Numbered from the stretch's first letter, positions 35,192 through 44,443 are shown. The stretch is DNA of 64,000 nucleotides from Bacillus sp. CHD6a (GCF_001293645.1 NZ_LBMD01000010.1:62001-126000); one strand, 5' to 3'. Translations and numbers: made by a program. The notes: a model not told the origin generated them from the letters alone.

Positions 35192-37390
35192 TTATCTAAA
35201 TGACGGCTTTAATGTATTAGATGGATTTCCTTCTTTTTGCGTTTGGGTATTGTATGGAACAACGTAAAATTCAGGAACATTAAAGATATTGATGTTTTTC
35301 ACTGAGTGTTGATGCTCCCCAGATACTTCTCCAATCAAATTTTCCTTATCCCTTGAAACAGAATAAACTCTATAGACAATTCGGTCATCTTCCGCTTCAC
35401 TCCACTCCAGGTTGACTGTAAACAATCCCAACGGATGAAAGGTAATCGATCCATTTAATTGAATACTCTCTGGCATAGAGATTGGTTCTTCTAGGTCCGC
35501 TACACCGACAGGAACGGAAAACGCTCCATTATCGAGTCCTGCATCTCGCAATATATCTTTCAACAGTCTAGTGGGATAAGCTCCTCCTGCAGTCAAATGT
35601 TGTTCGGGAGTCGTATTATCATAGCCCATCCAAACTGTTCCGATTACATCTTGGGTATACCCGACAAACCAAGTATCCTTTATAGCATTATCAAAACCTG
35701 GATAGTTGGTAGTGCCTGTCTTACCAGCAAGTTCTCCTTGTAGGTCTCCTGCTTGTGCAGACCCGTCCTGAACTACTCCTTCAAGCATCCTTGTCATATT
35801 CCATGCTGTTTGAGGGCTAAAAACTTTTTTTTCGGTTTTTTTTACTTTGGCGATAACTTCGTTTTTTCTCGTTCTGATTTCCTGAATAAAATAGGGTTCT
35901 ACTATCTTGCCATTATTGCCAAAAGATCGATAAGCTTTTGTGAGTTCTAGAGGGGTCACCCCTTCTTTCAATCCTCCAAGTGCAATAGCCAGCCCGTTAT
36001 CGGGAATAGACAGGTCCAACTTTTCAAGATAGCTTTTACTTTTTTTGATTCCCAATTCATTTAACGCCCAAACTGCAGGTGCATTTAAGGAATCCTTTAT
36101 CGCCTCATACATGGTCACTTCTTTTTTATATTGATGATGATAATTTCTTGGTTTATACACTTCTTGTCCATCTTTATAAGTAAGTAACTCATCTTTTAAA
36201 AGGCTGTACGGCTCATATTTGCCTTCCTCAAGTGCAGGGGCATAGACAGCCAAAGGTTTGAAGGTGGAGCCAGGCTGCCTTTTAATATGGACACGGTTTG
36301 TTCCCTTTGTGACATAGTTTCGGCCACCGATAACTGCCATAACGCCACCATTGTGTTGATTCATCAAGACAAACGCACCTTCGACGTTATCATTGGTGCC
36401 AGGAAAATATTGATTGTCCTGAAAACGTTGGAATGCAGCATCTTGAGCGGCAACATTCATCGGTACCAAGATTTTATATCCGCCTCTATGCAATTCCTCT
36501 GGAGTAAAGCCATATTTCTCTTCTGCTTCTTCCATCACCATATCGATATACGTTAGGTAAGCCTGTTTTTCTGGAGATTCGATTACATCCAAGCCTAACG
36601 TTTTCCCCATTAAACCAACAGCTTCTTCTGCCTCAAGATAGCCTTGGTCTTCCATAAGATGCAAAACAAGGTCACGTCTTTTTTTCGCTTCTTCTGGATG
36701 ATTGATAGGGGAGTAACCATTAGGCGCTTTAGGAAGAGCAGCCAACAAGGCACCTTGTTCTACCGTCAATTCTTCTACATTTTTATTAAAATAAAGCTCT
36801 GATGCTGCTTGAACGCCATATGCACCATGTCCAAAATAAATCTGATTTAAATACATTTCCAAAATTTCATTTTTTGTATATCTTCTTTCTAGGTTTATGG
36901 CTATTACCGCTTCCTTCGTCTTCCGGAGCCATGATTTTTCATTCGATAAGAAGATATTTTTTGCGAGTTGCTGCGTAAGGGTGCTTCCTCCTTCTACCTT
37001 ACTTCTGGCCAGAATGTCACGGTAAACTGCTCTACCAATTGCCCGAACATCAATTCCTCTATGTTCATAAAAACGATTGTCCTCCACCGCCACAAATGCC
37101 TCTCTTACATGTACCGGTATTTTGGATATTTCTACGATTTCCCTATTTTCAAAGAAGAGTGAGGCTATTTCATTTCCGTTTTCATCTACCATAGTTGTAG
37201 TAGAGTCCATGATCAGTTTCTTTTCATCAATGACATAGTCTCCTAATAAAATGATAAAGATATAACCTATTAGTCCTATTACAGCAATGCATGCTAAAAT
37301 GAATGGAAAAAGGAAGTACTTTTTTGACAAGATTGCTTTGATGTTTGGTAATTTCATTTGGGATAATTTATTTCTCTTAAATCTTTCCAA
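35192..37390 (-). CDS. pbpF: Class A penicillin-binding protein PbpF (PBP2C)
   Basis: 732 residues. A cytoplasmic tail and one membrane helix (about 28-50) are followed by a GT51 glycosyltransferase with catalytic Glu103 in AVEDNRFYEHRGID and EGGSTLTQQLAKN. The transpeptidase has Ser375 in PGSTFKP, SLN at 434-436 and KTG at 557-559. A C-terminal fibronectin-like segment (about 640-725) closes the protein. It polymerises and cross-links peptidoglycan outside the membrane; B. subtilis PbpF works in sporulation and growth. The start is TTG with GGAGGAGGTAAACCAC. It is divergent from hmoB, as in B. subtilis. Confidence 0.93.
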   Translation of the reverse strand: MERFKRNKLSQMKLPNIKAILSKKYFLFPFILACIAVIGLIGYIFIILLGDYVIDEKKLIMDSTTTMVDENGNEIASLFFENREIVEISKIPVHVREAFVAVEDNRFYEHRGIDVRAIGRAVYRDILARSKVEGGSTLTQQLAKNIFLSNEKSWLRKTKEAVIAINLERRYTKNEILEMYLNQIYFGHGAYGVQAASELYFNKNVEELTVEQGALLAALPKAPNGYSPINHPEEAKKRRDLVLHLMEDQGYLEAEEAVGLMGKTLGLDVIESPEKQAYLTYIDMVMEEAEEKYGFTPEELHRGGYKILVPMNVAAQDAAFQRFQDNQYFPGTNDNVEGAFVLMNQHNGGVMAVIGGRNYVTKGTNRVHIKRQPGSTFKPLAVYAPALEEGKYEPYSLLKDELLTYKDGQEVYKPRNYHHQYKKEVTMYEAIKDSLNAPAVWALNELGIKKSKSYLEKLDLSIPDNGLAIALGGLKEGVTPLELTKAYRSFGNNGKIVEPYFIQEIRTRKNEVIAKVKKTEKKVFSPQTAWNMTRMLEGVVQDGSAQAGDLQGELAGKTGTTNYPGFDNAIKDTWFVGYTQDVIGTVWMGYDNTTPEQHLTAGGAYPTRLLKDILRDAGLDNGAFSVPVGVADLEEPISMPESIQLNGSITFHPLGLFTVNLEWSEAEDDRIVYRVYSVSRDKENLIGEVSGEHQHSVKNINIFNVPEFYVVPYNTQTQKEGNPSNTLKPSFR

Positions 37391-37550
37391 AGTGGTTTAC
37401 CTCCTCCTATGTACCGGGAATAATCATCTAGTAAGGTAAAATTGAAAGGTTGTCCACCCTTTATTCTACCTTATTCTACATATTTTTTCTCGGGTTCCCC
37501 TTATTTTGTAATTATAATGTCGATATTAAACATAAAGGAGAGAATAGAAG

Positions 37551-38069
37551 ATGAATTTTTACATGACTTTCGGTACTACCGATTATTTAAGCGATTTACA
37601 AAACACGTTAGAAAGTGGAGAAAACTTGTTAATGTTTGGGGAGGATAATGCCGTTCTGATGCATGAAACGGTGGATCAGTCCAGCTTTAAATCTGGTAAG
37701 AATTTTGAAGTGCTAGATTCTAATGGAGATCTGTCGAAAGGTAAGTTTGCTGTTTTGAATAACATACCAGTAACAGATGAAGGTAGACCTGTCTTTGAAT
37801 ATCGTTTTAGCCAAAGAGCAGGATTGATTGAAAAGGAACCTGGATTTGCAGCTATTCGTGTACTTCGCCCAGTAGATTCTGATACTTATGTGATTTTAAC
37901 ATTATGGGAAGATGATAAATACTTTAAGCAATGGCAAGAATCCAAAGCTTATGATAAAGCCCACGAAAAACGCGGCACCTCAGAAGGCGTAGAACAAAAA
38001 CAACAGATTTTCCCTCGTCCTTCTTACGTAACCACCTACTACGCAGAAATGCAAGAGCAGGATTCGTAA
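37551..38069 (+). CDS. hmoB: Heme-degrading monooxygenase HmoB
   Basis: 172 residues. A Bacillus-specific N-terminal half is followed by an ABM (antibiotic biosynthesis monooxygenase/IsdG-like) domain: EPGFAAIRVLRPVDSDTYVILTLWEDDKYFKQW. It ends RGTSEGVEQKQQIFPRPSYVTTYYAEM, as in B. subtilis HmoB (YhgC). It opens the heme ring to release iron. The AAAGGAGAG ribosome site is strong. Its location beside the heme synthesis cluster links heme making and recycling. Downstream are only a nested repeat module and the convergent liaR gene. Confidence 0.9.
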   Translation: MNFYMTFGTTDYLSDLQNTLESGENLLMFGEDNAVLMHETVDQSSFKSGKNFEVLDSNGDLSKGKFAVLNNIPVTDEGRPVFEYRFSQRAGLIEKEPGFAAIRVLRPVDSDTYVILTLWEDDKYFKQWQESKAYDKAHEKRGTSEGVEQKQQIFPRPSYVTTYYAEMQEQDS

Positions 38070-38095
38070 TAGGGAATCTCCCGTCCTTCAATGAC

Positions 38096-38307
38096 GGCCA
38101 CTGAAAAACTGATACTAGATAGTACTTGAAGATTCTAGCTGTTGATTGTAGCAAAAGGCGAAGACTCCTGAGGGAGACAGCGCTAGGTGGAGACCCCGCA
38201 GGCGTAGCCGAGGAGGCTCCAGCAGTGCCCCTAGGAAAGCGTAGCCATTTGCGAAAATCAACATCGGCGTTCACCTAAACCTTAAATAAAATACTATTTC
38301 AGTGGCC
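38096..38307. mobile_element. Free-standing 212-bp TIR module (cluster 6)
   Basis: The ends are perfect 11-bp inverted repeats GGCCACTGAAA / TTTCAGTGGCC. Inside is one hairpin unit with GTTGATT / AATCAAC arms, CTAGG / CCTAG and TGGAG / CTCCA helices. A short sequence resembling a target duplication flanks it (CTTCAAT before, CATCAAT after). The length equals the modules nested in clusters 7 and 9. There is no ORF of note, so it is MITE-like and would need a transposase in trans. Confidence 0.75.
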
Positions 38308-38337
38308 TCCATCAATAAACGGGGGTTTTCATTTTCC

Positions 38338-38982
38338 TCATTTTTTCTCACGCAGCACGCCATGCCTATTGGCATAAATCGCCGCTTGCGTTCTGTCAGC
38401 AACCTGAAGTTTACCTAAAATATTGCTCACATGTGTTTTTACAGTCTTAACTCCAATAAATAATTCCTCACTGATTTCCTGATTCGTCAATCCATCTCCA
38501 AGACACATAAGAACTTCTAGCTCCCGTTCTGTTAGCTCATCATGAGGTAATTTAGAAGGTGTACGAAACCGATTCATCATCTTACTTGCCACCTTTGGTT
38601 CTATGACAGGCTCATTTTGCACTGCTTTTTCAATTGCTTTTATAATATCCTCCGCCCTTGCCGTTTTCAACAGGTAACTATACGCTCCAGCTTCAATTGC
38701 TGGGAAAACCTGTTCATCATCGAAATAGCTTGTGATAATAATGATTTTACAGGTTGGATGAAACTTAATAATCTCCCTGGTAGCTTCTATTCCTGTACCA
38801 TTTTCCATCAGTAAGTCCATCAATATGACATCAGGTTTTTCTTGTTTAGCAAGTTCAATCGCTGCCTGTCCGCTAGAACCTTCCCCGACAATCTCTAAAC
38901 CGGGTTCCGTTATTAAGTAAGCCAATAATCCTTTTCGCACCATATCATGATCATCGACTACCGCCACTTTAATCCTATTCAT
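38338..38982 (-). CDS. liaR: NarL/LuxR family response regulator (LiaR-like)
   Basis: 214 residues. The receiver domain has the acidic pocket VVDDHD (10-12) and phosphoacceptor Asp56 in VILMDLLMENGTG. The C-terminal LuxR helix-turn-helix is LTERELEVLMCLGDGLTNQEISEELFIGVKTVKTHVSNILGKL. It follows the sensor kinase gene directly, in the order liaF-liaS-liaR. In relatives this system answers cell-wall antibiotics such as bacitracin and daptomycin. Confidence 0.88.
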   Translation of the reverse strand: MNRIKVAVVDDHDMVRKGLLAYLITEPGLEIVGEGSSGQAAIELAKQEKPDVILMDLLMENGTGIEATREIIKFHPTCKIIIITSYFDDEQVFPAIEAGAYSYLLKTARAEDIIKAIEKAVQNEPVIEPKVASKMMNRFRTPSKLPHDELTERELEVLMCLGDGLTNQEISEELFIGVKTVKTHVSNILGKLQVADRTQAAIYANRHGVLREKK

Positions 38983-40014
38983 CTAGTTTTCCCCTTCTCG
39001 TATTGGAATGTTGATTTCAATATGAGTTCCTTCCCCTTTTTTGGAACGGATGTGTAACTGCCCCCCTATTTCTTCACACCGTTCTCGCATAGTATGAAGA
39101 CCAAAAGAAGCTTGTTTTTGTTGATTAATCTCAAACCCTTTACCGTTGTCACTAATAAATATGTATACATACTGATTTCCTTTTTGATGCATGTCCAACT
39201 TAACGATTGTGGCATCAGCATGTCTTAAAATATTGGATATTGCCTCTTGGATAATTCTAAACAGATGATCTTCTGTGGCACTGGATAAAACCGAAATTTC
39301 GTGAATATCTTTTTGAAAAGTGATAGGAGTTCGATCCTCTAACTCTGTCAATAATTTGTTAATCCCCACGCACAGTGAATCATTGGTCAACGAGACAGGT
39401 CTTAAATGAAGGAGCAGGGCTCTCATTTCTCCTTGTGCTTGAGCAGCAATGGCAGCAATATCAGTTAGCTGCTTTTTTGCCTCCTGCGGATGAGAGTCAA
39501 ACATCCTGATAGAAGCGGAAGACATAATGCTTAATGCGAACAGCTGTTGACTGACAGAATCGTGAAGCTCCCTTGCCAAACGCTGTCTTTCTTCAATTGT
39601 TGCAGCATTATGCGCTTTGATTGCCAATTCATTTTTTTCTTCCGCTAGCTTTTGTAAAGATTTGACTTGATTTTGAATTTTAATAGCAAGCTGATTGATA
39701 TCTTCTGCTAATCTACCAAGTTCATCAGTTTGTCCAACTGCAATTCTTTCAGAGAACTTTCCTCTTCTCAACGTTGCAATAAATGTGGAAATATCCTCGA
39801 CTCTCTTTTTCATGTTTCCACTTTGCTTATAGCCAAAATATAAACTTGTAATGGCCAAAATTATAAATGCCACCACCGTCAGCAACATACTCCATTGAAC
39901 ATTGACTACTAAACCATCCGGATAGAAAAGCAAAACAACCTGGAGAAACAGAAAAAAAAGAAACGCAGATACAACGGATACAACCATGAAAGAACGGATA
40001 TACCAAAATCGCAA
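38983..40014 (-). CDS. liaS: Sensor histidine kinase (LiaS-like)
   Basis: About 343 residues from the TTG at 40014 (AAGGAGAGG upstream); an ATG at 40059 would overlap liaF by 23 bp and add 15 residues. It has two transmembrane helices (about 25-48 and 57-76 in the longer form) with a very short outside loop, a HAMP domain and the HPK7 phosphoacceptor box EERQRLARELHDSVSQQLFAL. The ATPase domain has IIQEAISNILRHADA and DNGKGFEI. The short loop marks an intramembrane-sensing kinase inhibited by LiaF. Confidence 0.85.
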   Translation of the reverse strand: MRFWYIRSFMVVSVVSAFLFFLFLQVVLLFYPDGLVVNVQWSMLLTVVAFIILAITSLYFGYKQSGNMKKRVEDISTFIATLRRGKFSERIAVGQTDELGRLAEDINQLAIKIQNQVKSLQKLAEEKNELAIKAHNAATIEERQRLARELHDSVSQQLFALSIMSSASIRMFDSHPQEAKKQLTDIAAIAAQAQGEMRALLLHLRPVSLTNDSLCVGINKLLTELEDRTPITFQKDIHEISVLSSATEDHLFRIIQEAISNILRHADATIVKLDMHQKGNQYVYIFISDNGKGFEINQQKQASFGLHTMRERCEEIGGQLHIRSKKGEGTHIEINIPIREGEN

Positions 40015-40036
40015 ACTCTCAATTTTCCTCTCCTTT

Positions 40037-40843
40037 TTAGACTCGATCAATGCGAACATCCCCTATTTTCATATCCAGCACAATGTTTAGCTTTCTAGTC
40101 GCTTCATTGTAATTTTCGGATTCATAGTAAAGATTATTTCCTTTTCCTTCTGAAGAATTTCCTAATATATTCAGGTGCCCAATTTTCACTTTAGCCGACA
40201 CTTTAATTGAAAGATCTTCCGGAACAAGCATCTTTAAATCGGCAACAACACCCTTTATTTGAATACTTGTTTCTTTGTCCGGTATATAAGCCTTACTAAA
40301 GTCAAAATAATAGTCACCCACGACATTCCAGACAGACAATGGCTCCACTGCCCAGTTTTGCTTATTCATTTTCATATCGCCAATCGTTATGACACGCTTT
40401 GAACTATTTCCATTCCAATTTATTTCTTCATCGGACTTATCGTAGGTATCGAAGACATCCTTGTATTCATCATTTTCCTTTGTGAATCTAATTGTAACTG
40501 GACGCTTGTTCACAAACAATTTCATTCCAAAATAAACAATCAAGAGCGGCCATAATTTCCAAAACATATGGAACTGGAACTCTATATAGTCCAAACGGTC
40601 AAGTAACAATAACCCACCAAAAGCTAAAAGAAACAAACTAATGAAAAGTGCTTGTTTATGAAAAAACAAAGTTTCAATAAATAACTTTAACCCTAAAAGT
40701 ACGATTAACACTGGATAATAGGTGACAAAATACTCTTTTATTTCCAAGGAAATGACACCAATATTGACAAGTAACAACATTATTCCAATAAAAACAAAGA
40801 TAATAGCCATGATTTTCTGATTAAATCTTTTCATTCGATCCAT
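40037..40843 (-). CDS. liaF: LiaF-like inhibitor/sensor membrane protein
   Basis: 268 residues. Several N-terminal helices (about 10-105, first IMAIIFVFIGIMLLLVNIGVI) are followed by a C-terminal DUF2154-type beta domain ending in NIVLDMKIGDVRIDRV. This is the LiaF/VraT form, which holds the kinase inactive until wall damage occurs. The ribosome site is GGGAGG. The liaI-liaH-liaG genes of B. subtilis are not present upstream. Confidence 0.85.
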   Translation of the reverse strand: MDRMKRFNQKIMAIIFVFIGIMLLLVNIGVISLEIKEYFVTYYPVLIVLLGLKLFIETLFFHKQALFISLFLLAFGGLLLLDRLDYIEFQFHMFWKLWPLLIVYFGMKLFVNKRPVTIRFTKENDEYKDVFDTYDKSDEEINWNGNSSKRVITIGDMKMNKQNWAVEPLSVWNVVGDYYFDFSKAYIPDKETSIQIKGVVADLKMLVPEDLSIKVSAKVKIGHLNILGNSSEGKGNNLYYESENYNEATRKLNIVLDMKIGDVRIDRV

Positions 40844-40871
40844 TAAGCCTCCCTTCTTTTATATTTGACAC

Positions 40872-40887
40872 GGTTTCGTTTGAAACC
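40872..40887. promoter_or_regulatory. Perfect palindrome in liaFSR leader
   Basis: GGTTTC-GTTT-GAAACC, a 16-bp inverted repeat with 6-bp arms, 29 bp upstream of the liaF start. It is operator-like; it does not match the LiaR box I know from B. subtilis. Confidence 0.4.
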
Positions 40888-40978
40888 TTTATGTAATTCT
40901 ATTTTACGTATTTTCTTTTTAAAAAGCCCCTATCCGCAGGCAGTTTCTTTGTCCGTCTTGAGACTGAAATGCAGCTAA

Positions 40979-41008
40979 AAAAGCAAGGAACCACAGCTAC
41001 ATTGCTCT
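40979..41008 (-). terminator. Possible terminator after PAP2 gene
   Basis: The minus strand reads AGCAA, an 18-nt loop region and TTGCT, then TTTTTAG. It is short and overlaps the 3' end of the phosphatase gene. Confidence 0.4.
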
Positions 41009-41659
41009 CTTATTCTTACGAAACGATTGTGACCATTCGTACAATAATACACCAAAAATCAAACATACGTACCCTGCAGCATAACCAGCAAAAACATCTG
41101 ATGGGTAATGATAATTTAAGAACAGTCTGCTAGTGCCTAGAAGCGCAATGAACACTGTTCCAAATATTGCGATCAGCAAGCGTATTCCACTTTGTGCAAA
41201 ATATACTAATAATCCATAAAAGAATAGCCCTACCATCGCGTGTCCACTTGGAAAACTTAGACTCTCTGCGCCTGGACCTGTCATCGGTCTTTCACGGCCT
41301 GTGAAGTCTTTAAGCCATTTATTAAGTTCATTGACGAGAATGACTCCTCCAACAATTATAGCCATTGCTTTGTAATCCCTTTTTTTCCACCAAATCATTA
41401 GAATGGACAGTACCATAATAATAATTACTCCCGTTTTATCTCCAAGCATCGTAAATAAGTGAAAAAAGCTAATCAGGACATCCGCTTCCAAACCAATGAC
41501 AAAGTTGCGAATGGATTCATCAAAACCTATTGTTTGTTCATTCATTATTTGTTGGAAGGCCCAAATGAAAAAGGCACCACATAATAAAAATAAGATTAAC
41601 CTTCTCCATTTACCTATATGGTTTTCTTGGACATGTTTATTTCCTAATTCTGTTTCCAT
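40997..41659 (-). CDS. PAP2 family lipid phosphatase
   Basis: A 220-residue membrane enzyme with about five to six helices. The three PAP2 motifs are KDFTGRERP, SFPSGHAM and SRLFLNYHYPSD. It removes phosphate from lipid phosphates such as undecaprenyl pyrophosphate or phosphatidylglycerophosphate outside the membrane. Its position beside the bacitracin-type LiaFSR system would suit an undecaprenyl pyrophosphatase role (inference). It is transcribed toward liaFSR. Confidence 0.85.
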   Translation of the reverse strand: METELGNKHVQENHIGKWRRLILFLLCGAFFIWAFQQIMNEQTIGFDESIRNFVIGLEADVLISFFHLFTMLGDKTGVIIIMVLSILMIWWKKRDYKAMAIIVGGVILVNELNKWLKDFTGRERPMTGPGAESLSFPSGHAMVGLFFYGLLVYFAQSGIRLLIAIFGTVFIALLGTSRLFLNYHYPSDVFAGYAAGYVCLIFGVLLYEWSQSFRKNKRAM

Positions 41660-41802
41660 AAACGTCAGCTCCTCTTATACCTACATTCATTTACTATTTT
41701 ACTAAATTTATGAAAGTTATGACTATTAATTTTCCGAATAGTCATATAGAATACTATATTAAACAAAAGCAATGATAATAATTTTGAAATGGGGAGAGCC
41801 AG

Positions 41803-43008
41803 TTGTTAGATAAGCTGAATGAACTTTTAGAAAGTCGTTACAATGAGATGGTTGAAATCAGACGCTATTTGCACCAATTCCCTGAATTATCTTTTAAAGA
41901 ATTCCACACAGCTGCCTATATTGCCGATTACTATAAAAATTTAGGAATTGCACACCAAACAAATGTTGGCGGCAATGGAGTGGTTGCCAAGATAGCCGGT
42001 GCCAGACCTGGAAAAACAGTTGCCTTGCGTGCCGATTTTGACGCACTCCCAATCCAGGATGAAAAAGAAGTGGCATATAAATCAAAAGTTCCAGGTGTGA
42101 TGCATGCTTGTGGACATGACGGCCACACCGCAACATTATTAGTACTGGCAAAGTGTTTAAATGAACTAAAAGAGGATCTTGAAGGAAACGTTGTATTGAT
42201 CCATCAACACGCAGAGGAATATGCACCAGGTGGAGCAGTGGCCATGATAAACGACGGATGTTTAGAAGGGGTGGATGTCATATTTGGTACCCACTTATGG
42301 TCTGGAAATGAAGTTGGAAAAATTCTGTACCGAGTAGGTCCTGTAATGGCTGCAGCGGATCGATTCTCCATCAAAGTTCAAGGTTCTGGTGGCCATGGTG
42401 CACAGCCGCATAAGACAAAAGATGCCGTTGTCACTGCTTCTCAATTGGTCCTTAACCTTCAACAGATAGTAAGCAGACGAGTAAACCCTATCGATCCTGC
42501 AGTAATTTCAGTTGGTACGTTTGTCGCAGAAAATGCCTTTAATATCATTGCAGACTCGGCTTATCTAGAAGGAACTGTGCGAACATTCAATGATGATGTA
42601 AGAGATTTGATTGAGGCAGAAATTGACACAGTTGCATCCTCTACTTGTGCCTTAAATGGTTCAACCTATGAATACAATTTCCACCGGGGGTACCCAGCTG
42701 TCGTCAACCATAAAAACGAGACAGATTACCTAGTAAGCGTCGCTTCTGGTATTAAAGAGGTGGAAGCTTTGGAAGAAACACCACCACATATGGGCGGAGA
42801 AGACTTTTCCTACTATCTGAGACATGTAAAAGGGACTTTCTTTTTTACAGGTGCAAAACCGGAAGGCGTAGAAGTGGCGTATCCTCACCATCATCCCAAG
42901 TTTGACATAAATGAAAAATCACTATTAATCGCCGCCAAAACGCTTGGTGCAGCAACTGTACTTTATCACCAACACGAAAAAGAAAAGCTCATCCCTTCTC
43001 ATCAATAA
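41803..43008 (+). CDS. yhaA: M20 family amidohydrolase (YhaA-like)
   Basis: A 401-residue cytoplasmic metal hydrolase of the M20D (aminoacylase / IAA-amino acid hydrolase) group. It has RRYLHQFPELSFKEF, RADFDALPI, the metal ligands Cys103, His105 and Glu138/139 (MHACGHDGHTA, QHAEEYAPGGA) and the dimerisation lid after GSGGHGAQPH. The last ligand is in HPKFDINE. It removes N-acyl groups from amino acids; substrate not known. The start is TTG with GGGGAGAGCCAG. A Fur-like TGATAATAATTTTGA lies just before the ribosome site, but the match is imperfect. Confidence 0.85.
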   Translation: MLDKLNELLESRYNEMVEIRRYLHQFPELSFKEFHTAAYIADYYKNLGIAHQTNVGGNGVVAKIAGARPGKTVALRADFDALPIQDEKEVAYKSKVPGVMHACGHDGHTATLLVLAKCLNELKEDLEGNVVLIHQHAEEYAPGGAVAMINDGCLEGVDVIFGTHLWSGNEVGKILYRVGPVMAAADRFSIKVQGSGGHGAQPHKTKDAVVTASQLVLNLQQIVSRRVNPIDPAVISVGTFVAENAFNIIADSAYLEGTVRTFNDDVRDLIEAEIDTVASSTCALNGSTYEYNFHRGYPAVVNHKNETDYLVSVASGIKEVEALEETPPHMGGEDFSYYLRHVKGTFFFTGAKPEGVEVAYPHHHPKFDINEKSLLIAAKTLGAATVLYHQHEKEKLIPSHQ

Positions 43009-43015
43009 AAGGATA

Positions 43016-43055
43016 AAAAAATGCCAGGCTCCCATTTATGAAGCCTGGCATTTTT
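43016..43055. terminator. Bidirectional terminator between yhaA and ecsC
   Basis: A stem AAAAATGCCAGGCT / AGCCTGGCATTTTT with an 11-nt loop, symmetrical A/T tails and perfect pairing. Confidence 0.92.
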
Positions 43056-43776
43056 ATAACTTAATCCCCTTTTCCTTGAACATTCTTATTCGATAACAAT
43101 TTTTCGCTGTCGTTCCCAACTGATCAAGAAAATGATAGTTTGCATATGCCCCCACAACCGCTCCAAACCCAGGAATCATTTGCAGCATTTTGATCAAATC
43201 GATGTGATCTCTGTATTCCTGTTGAAACGCCTTCCAATCAAGCTCTTTTGCTTCCTCTTTGTGCTCTTCCCAATTCTCCACGTACCTTAACACTTCTTTT
43301 CTCCTGGAATCACTTGAGAAGGCTAACTGAAAGATATATAAAATAAATACTCTTTCGTCATAATTTTTTGTATTAAAACCATAAATGGCAGCCACTTCGA
43401 ATAAGAATTTCATTTTAATCGACAGGAGCAGGGGGAAATCCGCTAAGCCAAGGAGGATTCCTCCCGCTCCTGTACCTGCCCCCTCCACAGCTGCAGTCCT
43501 TTTATATACATTCAATTTTTCATGAATCCACTTCTCCTTCTCCTCTAAGGTCATGATTACATGGCCTACCTTCAATTTGGTTGTCATGTTGCTCCCAACA
43601 AGTGTCCCTTGTACCATTTTTTTTATGCTCTCTGTCATGATGGTATGGACTTTCTCCGGTATGAAGGCATTCATCTTGTTTTGCGCACCTTTTGAAAATC
43701 GTTGAAACATGGTAGATTTCTTTGCCACCTGCATTTTCCACCTTCTCGTTTCTTCCATTACCTTGTCTTCATACAA
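43054..43776 (-). CDS. ecsC: EcsC family protein
   Basis: About 240 residues from the TTG at 43776 (GAGGAG 9 nt upstream); a GTG at 43785 is too near that site. The EcsC family core is AAVEGAGTGAGGILLGLADFPLLLSIKMKFLFEVAAIYGF and MLQMIPGFGAVVGAYANYHFLDQLG. EcsC is encoded with the EcsAB ABC transporter, though its role is unclear. Here it is cut off from ecsAB by repeat cluster 7 and a terminator, so it is probably expressed separately. Confidence 0.85.
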   Translation of the reverse strand: MYEDKVMEETRRWKMQVAKKSTMFQRFSKGAQNKMNAFIPEKVHTIMTESIKKMVQGTLVGSNMTTKLKVGHVIMTLEEKEKWIHEKLNVYKRTAAVEGAGTGAGGILLGLADFPLLLSIKMKFLFEVAAIYGFNTKNYDERVFILYIFQLAFSSDSRRKEVLRYVENWEEHKEEAKELDWKAFQQEYRDHIDLIKMLQMIPGFGAVVGAYANYHFLDQLGTTAKNCYRIRMFKEKGIKL

Positions 43777-43879
43777 AGGAAACACTCCTCACCTTTATCT
43801 ATCCTTACTTCATATACGAGAATTAGGGTAAATATGTTTCAGAATAAGAAAAAACAATTTTGATTACTGTGTTACCGAC

Positions 43880-44415
43880 GCTGTTCCTTTCCGCAAATGG
43901 CTTCGCTTTCCGCGGGACGGTGCTTGAGCCTCCTCACTTCGTTGCGGGGTCTCAACCAACCGTTTCTCCCCCGCTGGAGTCTCCACCATTGCTCCAATCC
44001 ACAGCTAAAAATTACATTAAAGCTACTTTGATGGTTTATTTGGCAACTCATTTTGATGGTTCTTCAATAACATTTGTTGAATGAAGTCATCTTGTTGATT
44101 GAAGTGGAAGGCGCGTAGAAGCCAGCGGGAGGAAGGGACTGGTGAGACCCCGCAGGCGCATTGAGGCCTCTGAAAAACTGGTAACGTAAAGTTTAAATGA
44201 TTCTTAGCTGTTGATTGGAGCAAAAGGCGAAGACTCCTGAGGGAGGTAGCGCTAGGTGGAGATCCCGCAGGCTTGCCGAGGAGGCTCCAGCAGCGCCCCT
44301 AGGAAAGCGAAGCCGTTTGCGGAAATCAACAGCGGTGTCTAAACAACATCTAAAATCCAAGACTTTTTCAGTGGCCTCGGCGCAGCCAAGCGAAGCGCCT
44401 GGAACGGAAAGCAAC
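43880..44415. repeat. Intergenic hairpin-repeat cluster 7 with nested TIR module
   Basis: This fills the ecsB-ecsC gap. A minus-oriented hairpin lies at 43880-44006, then an 87-bp spacer. A plus-oriented hairpin starts GTTGATT at 44094 and ends AAGCAAC at 44415. It is split by a 212-bp module at 44165-44376, whose ends are GGCCTCTGAAAAACTG and GACTTTTTCAGTGGCC. GGCGCATT precedes the module and GGCGCAGC follows it, an imperfect target duplication. The module holds an intact inner hairpin (GTTGATT-GGA-GC...GC-GGA-AATCAAC). Confidence 0.9.
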
Positions 44416-44443
44416 AGTACCAAAATGCAACCAATATTTAAAT

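Noticed and set aside
38096-38307. Module considered as a terminator of hmoB or liaR
   Set aside because: Its inverted ends are 200 bp apart and lack a T run; length and ends match the mobile module in other clusters.
41773-41787. Fur box before yhaA
   Set aside because: TGATAATAATTTTGA matches only 5 of 7 bases in the second half-site and lies next to the ribosome site; the AT-rich context makes chance likely.
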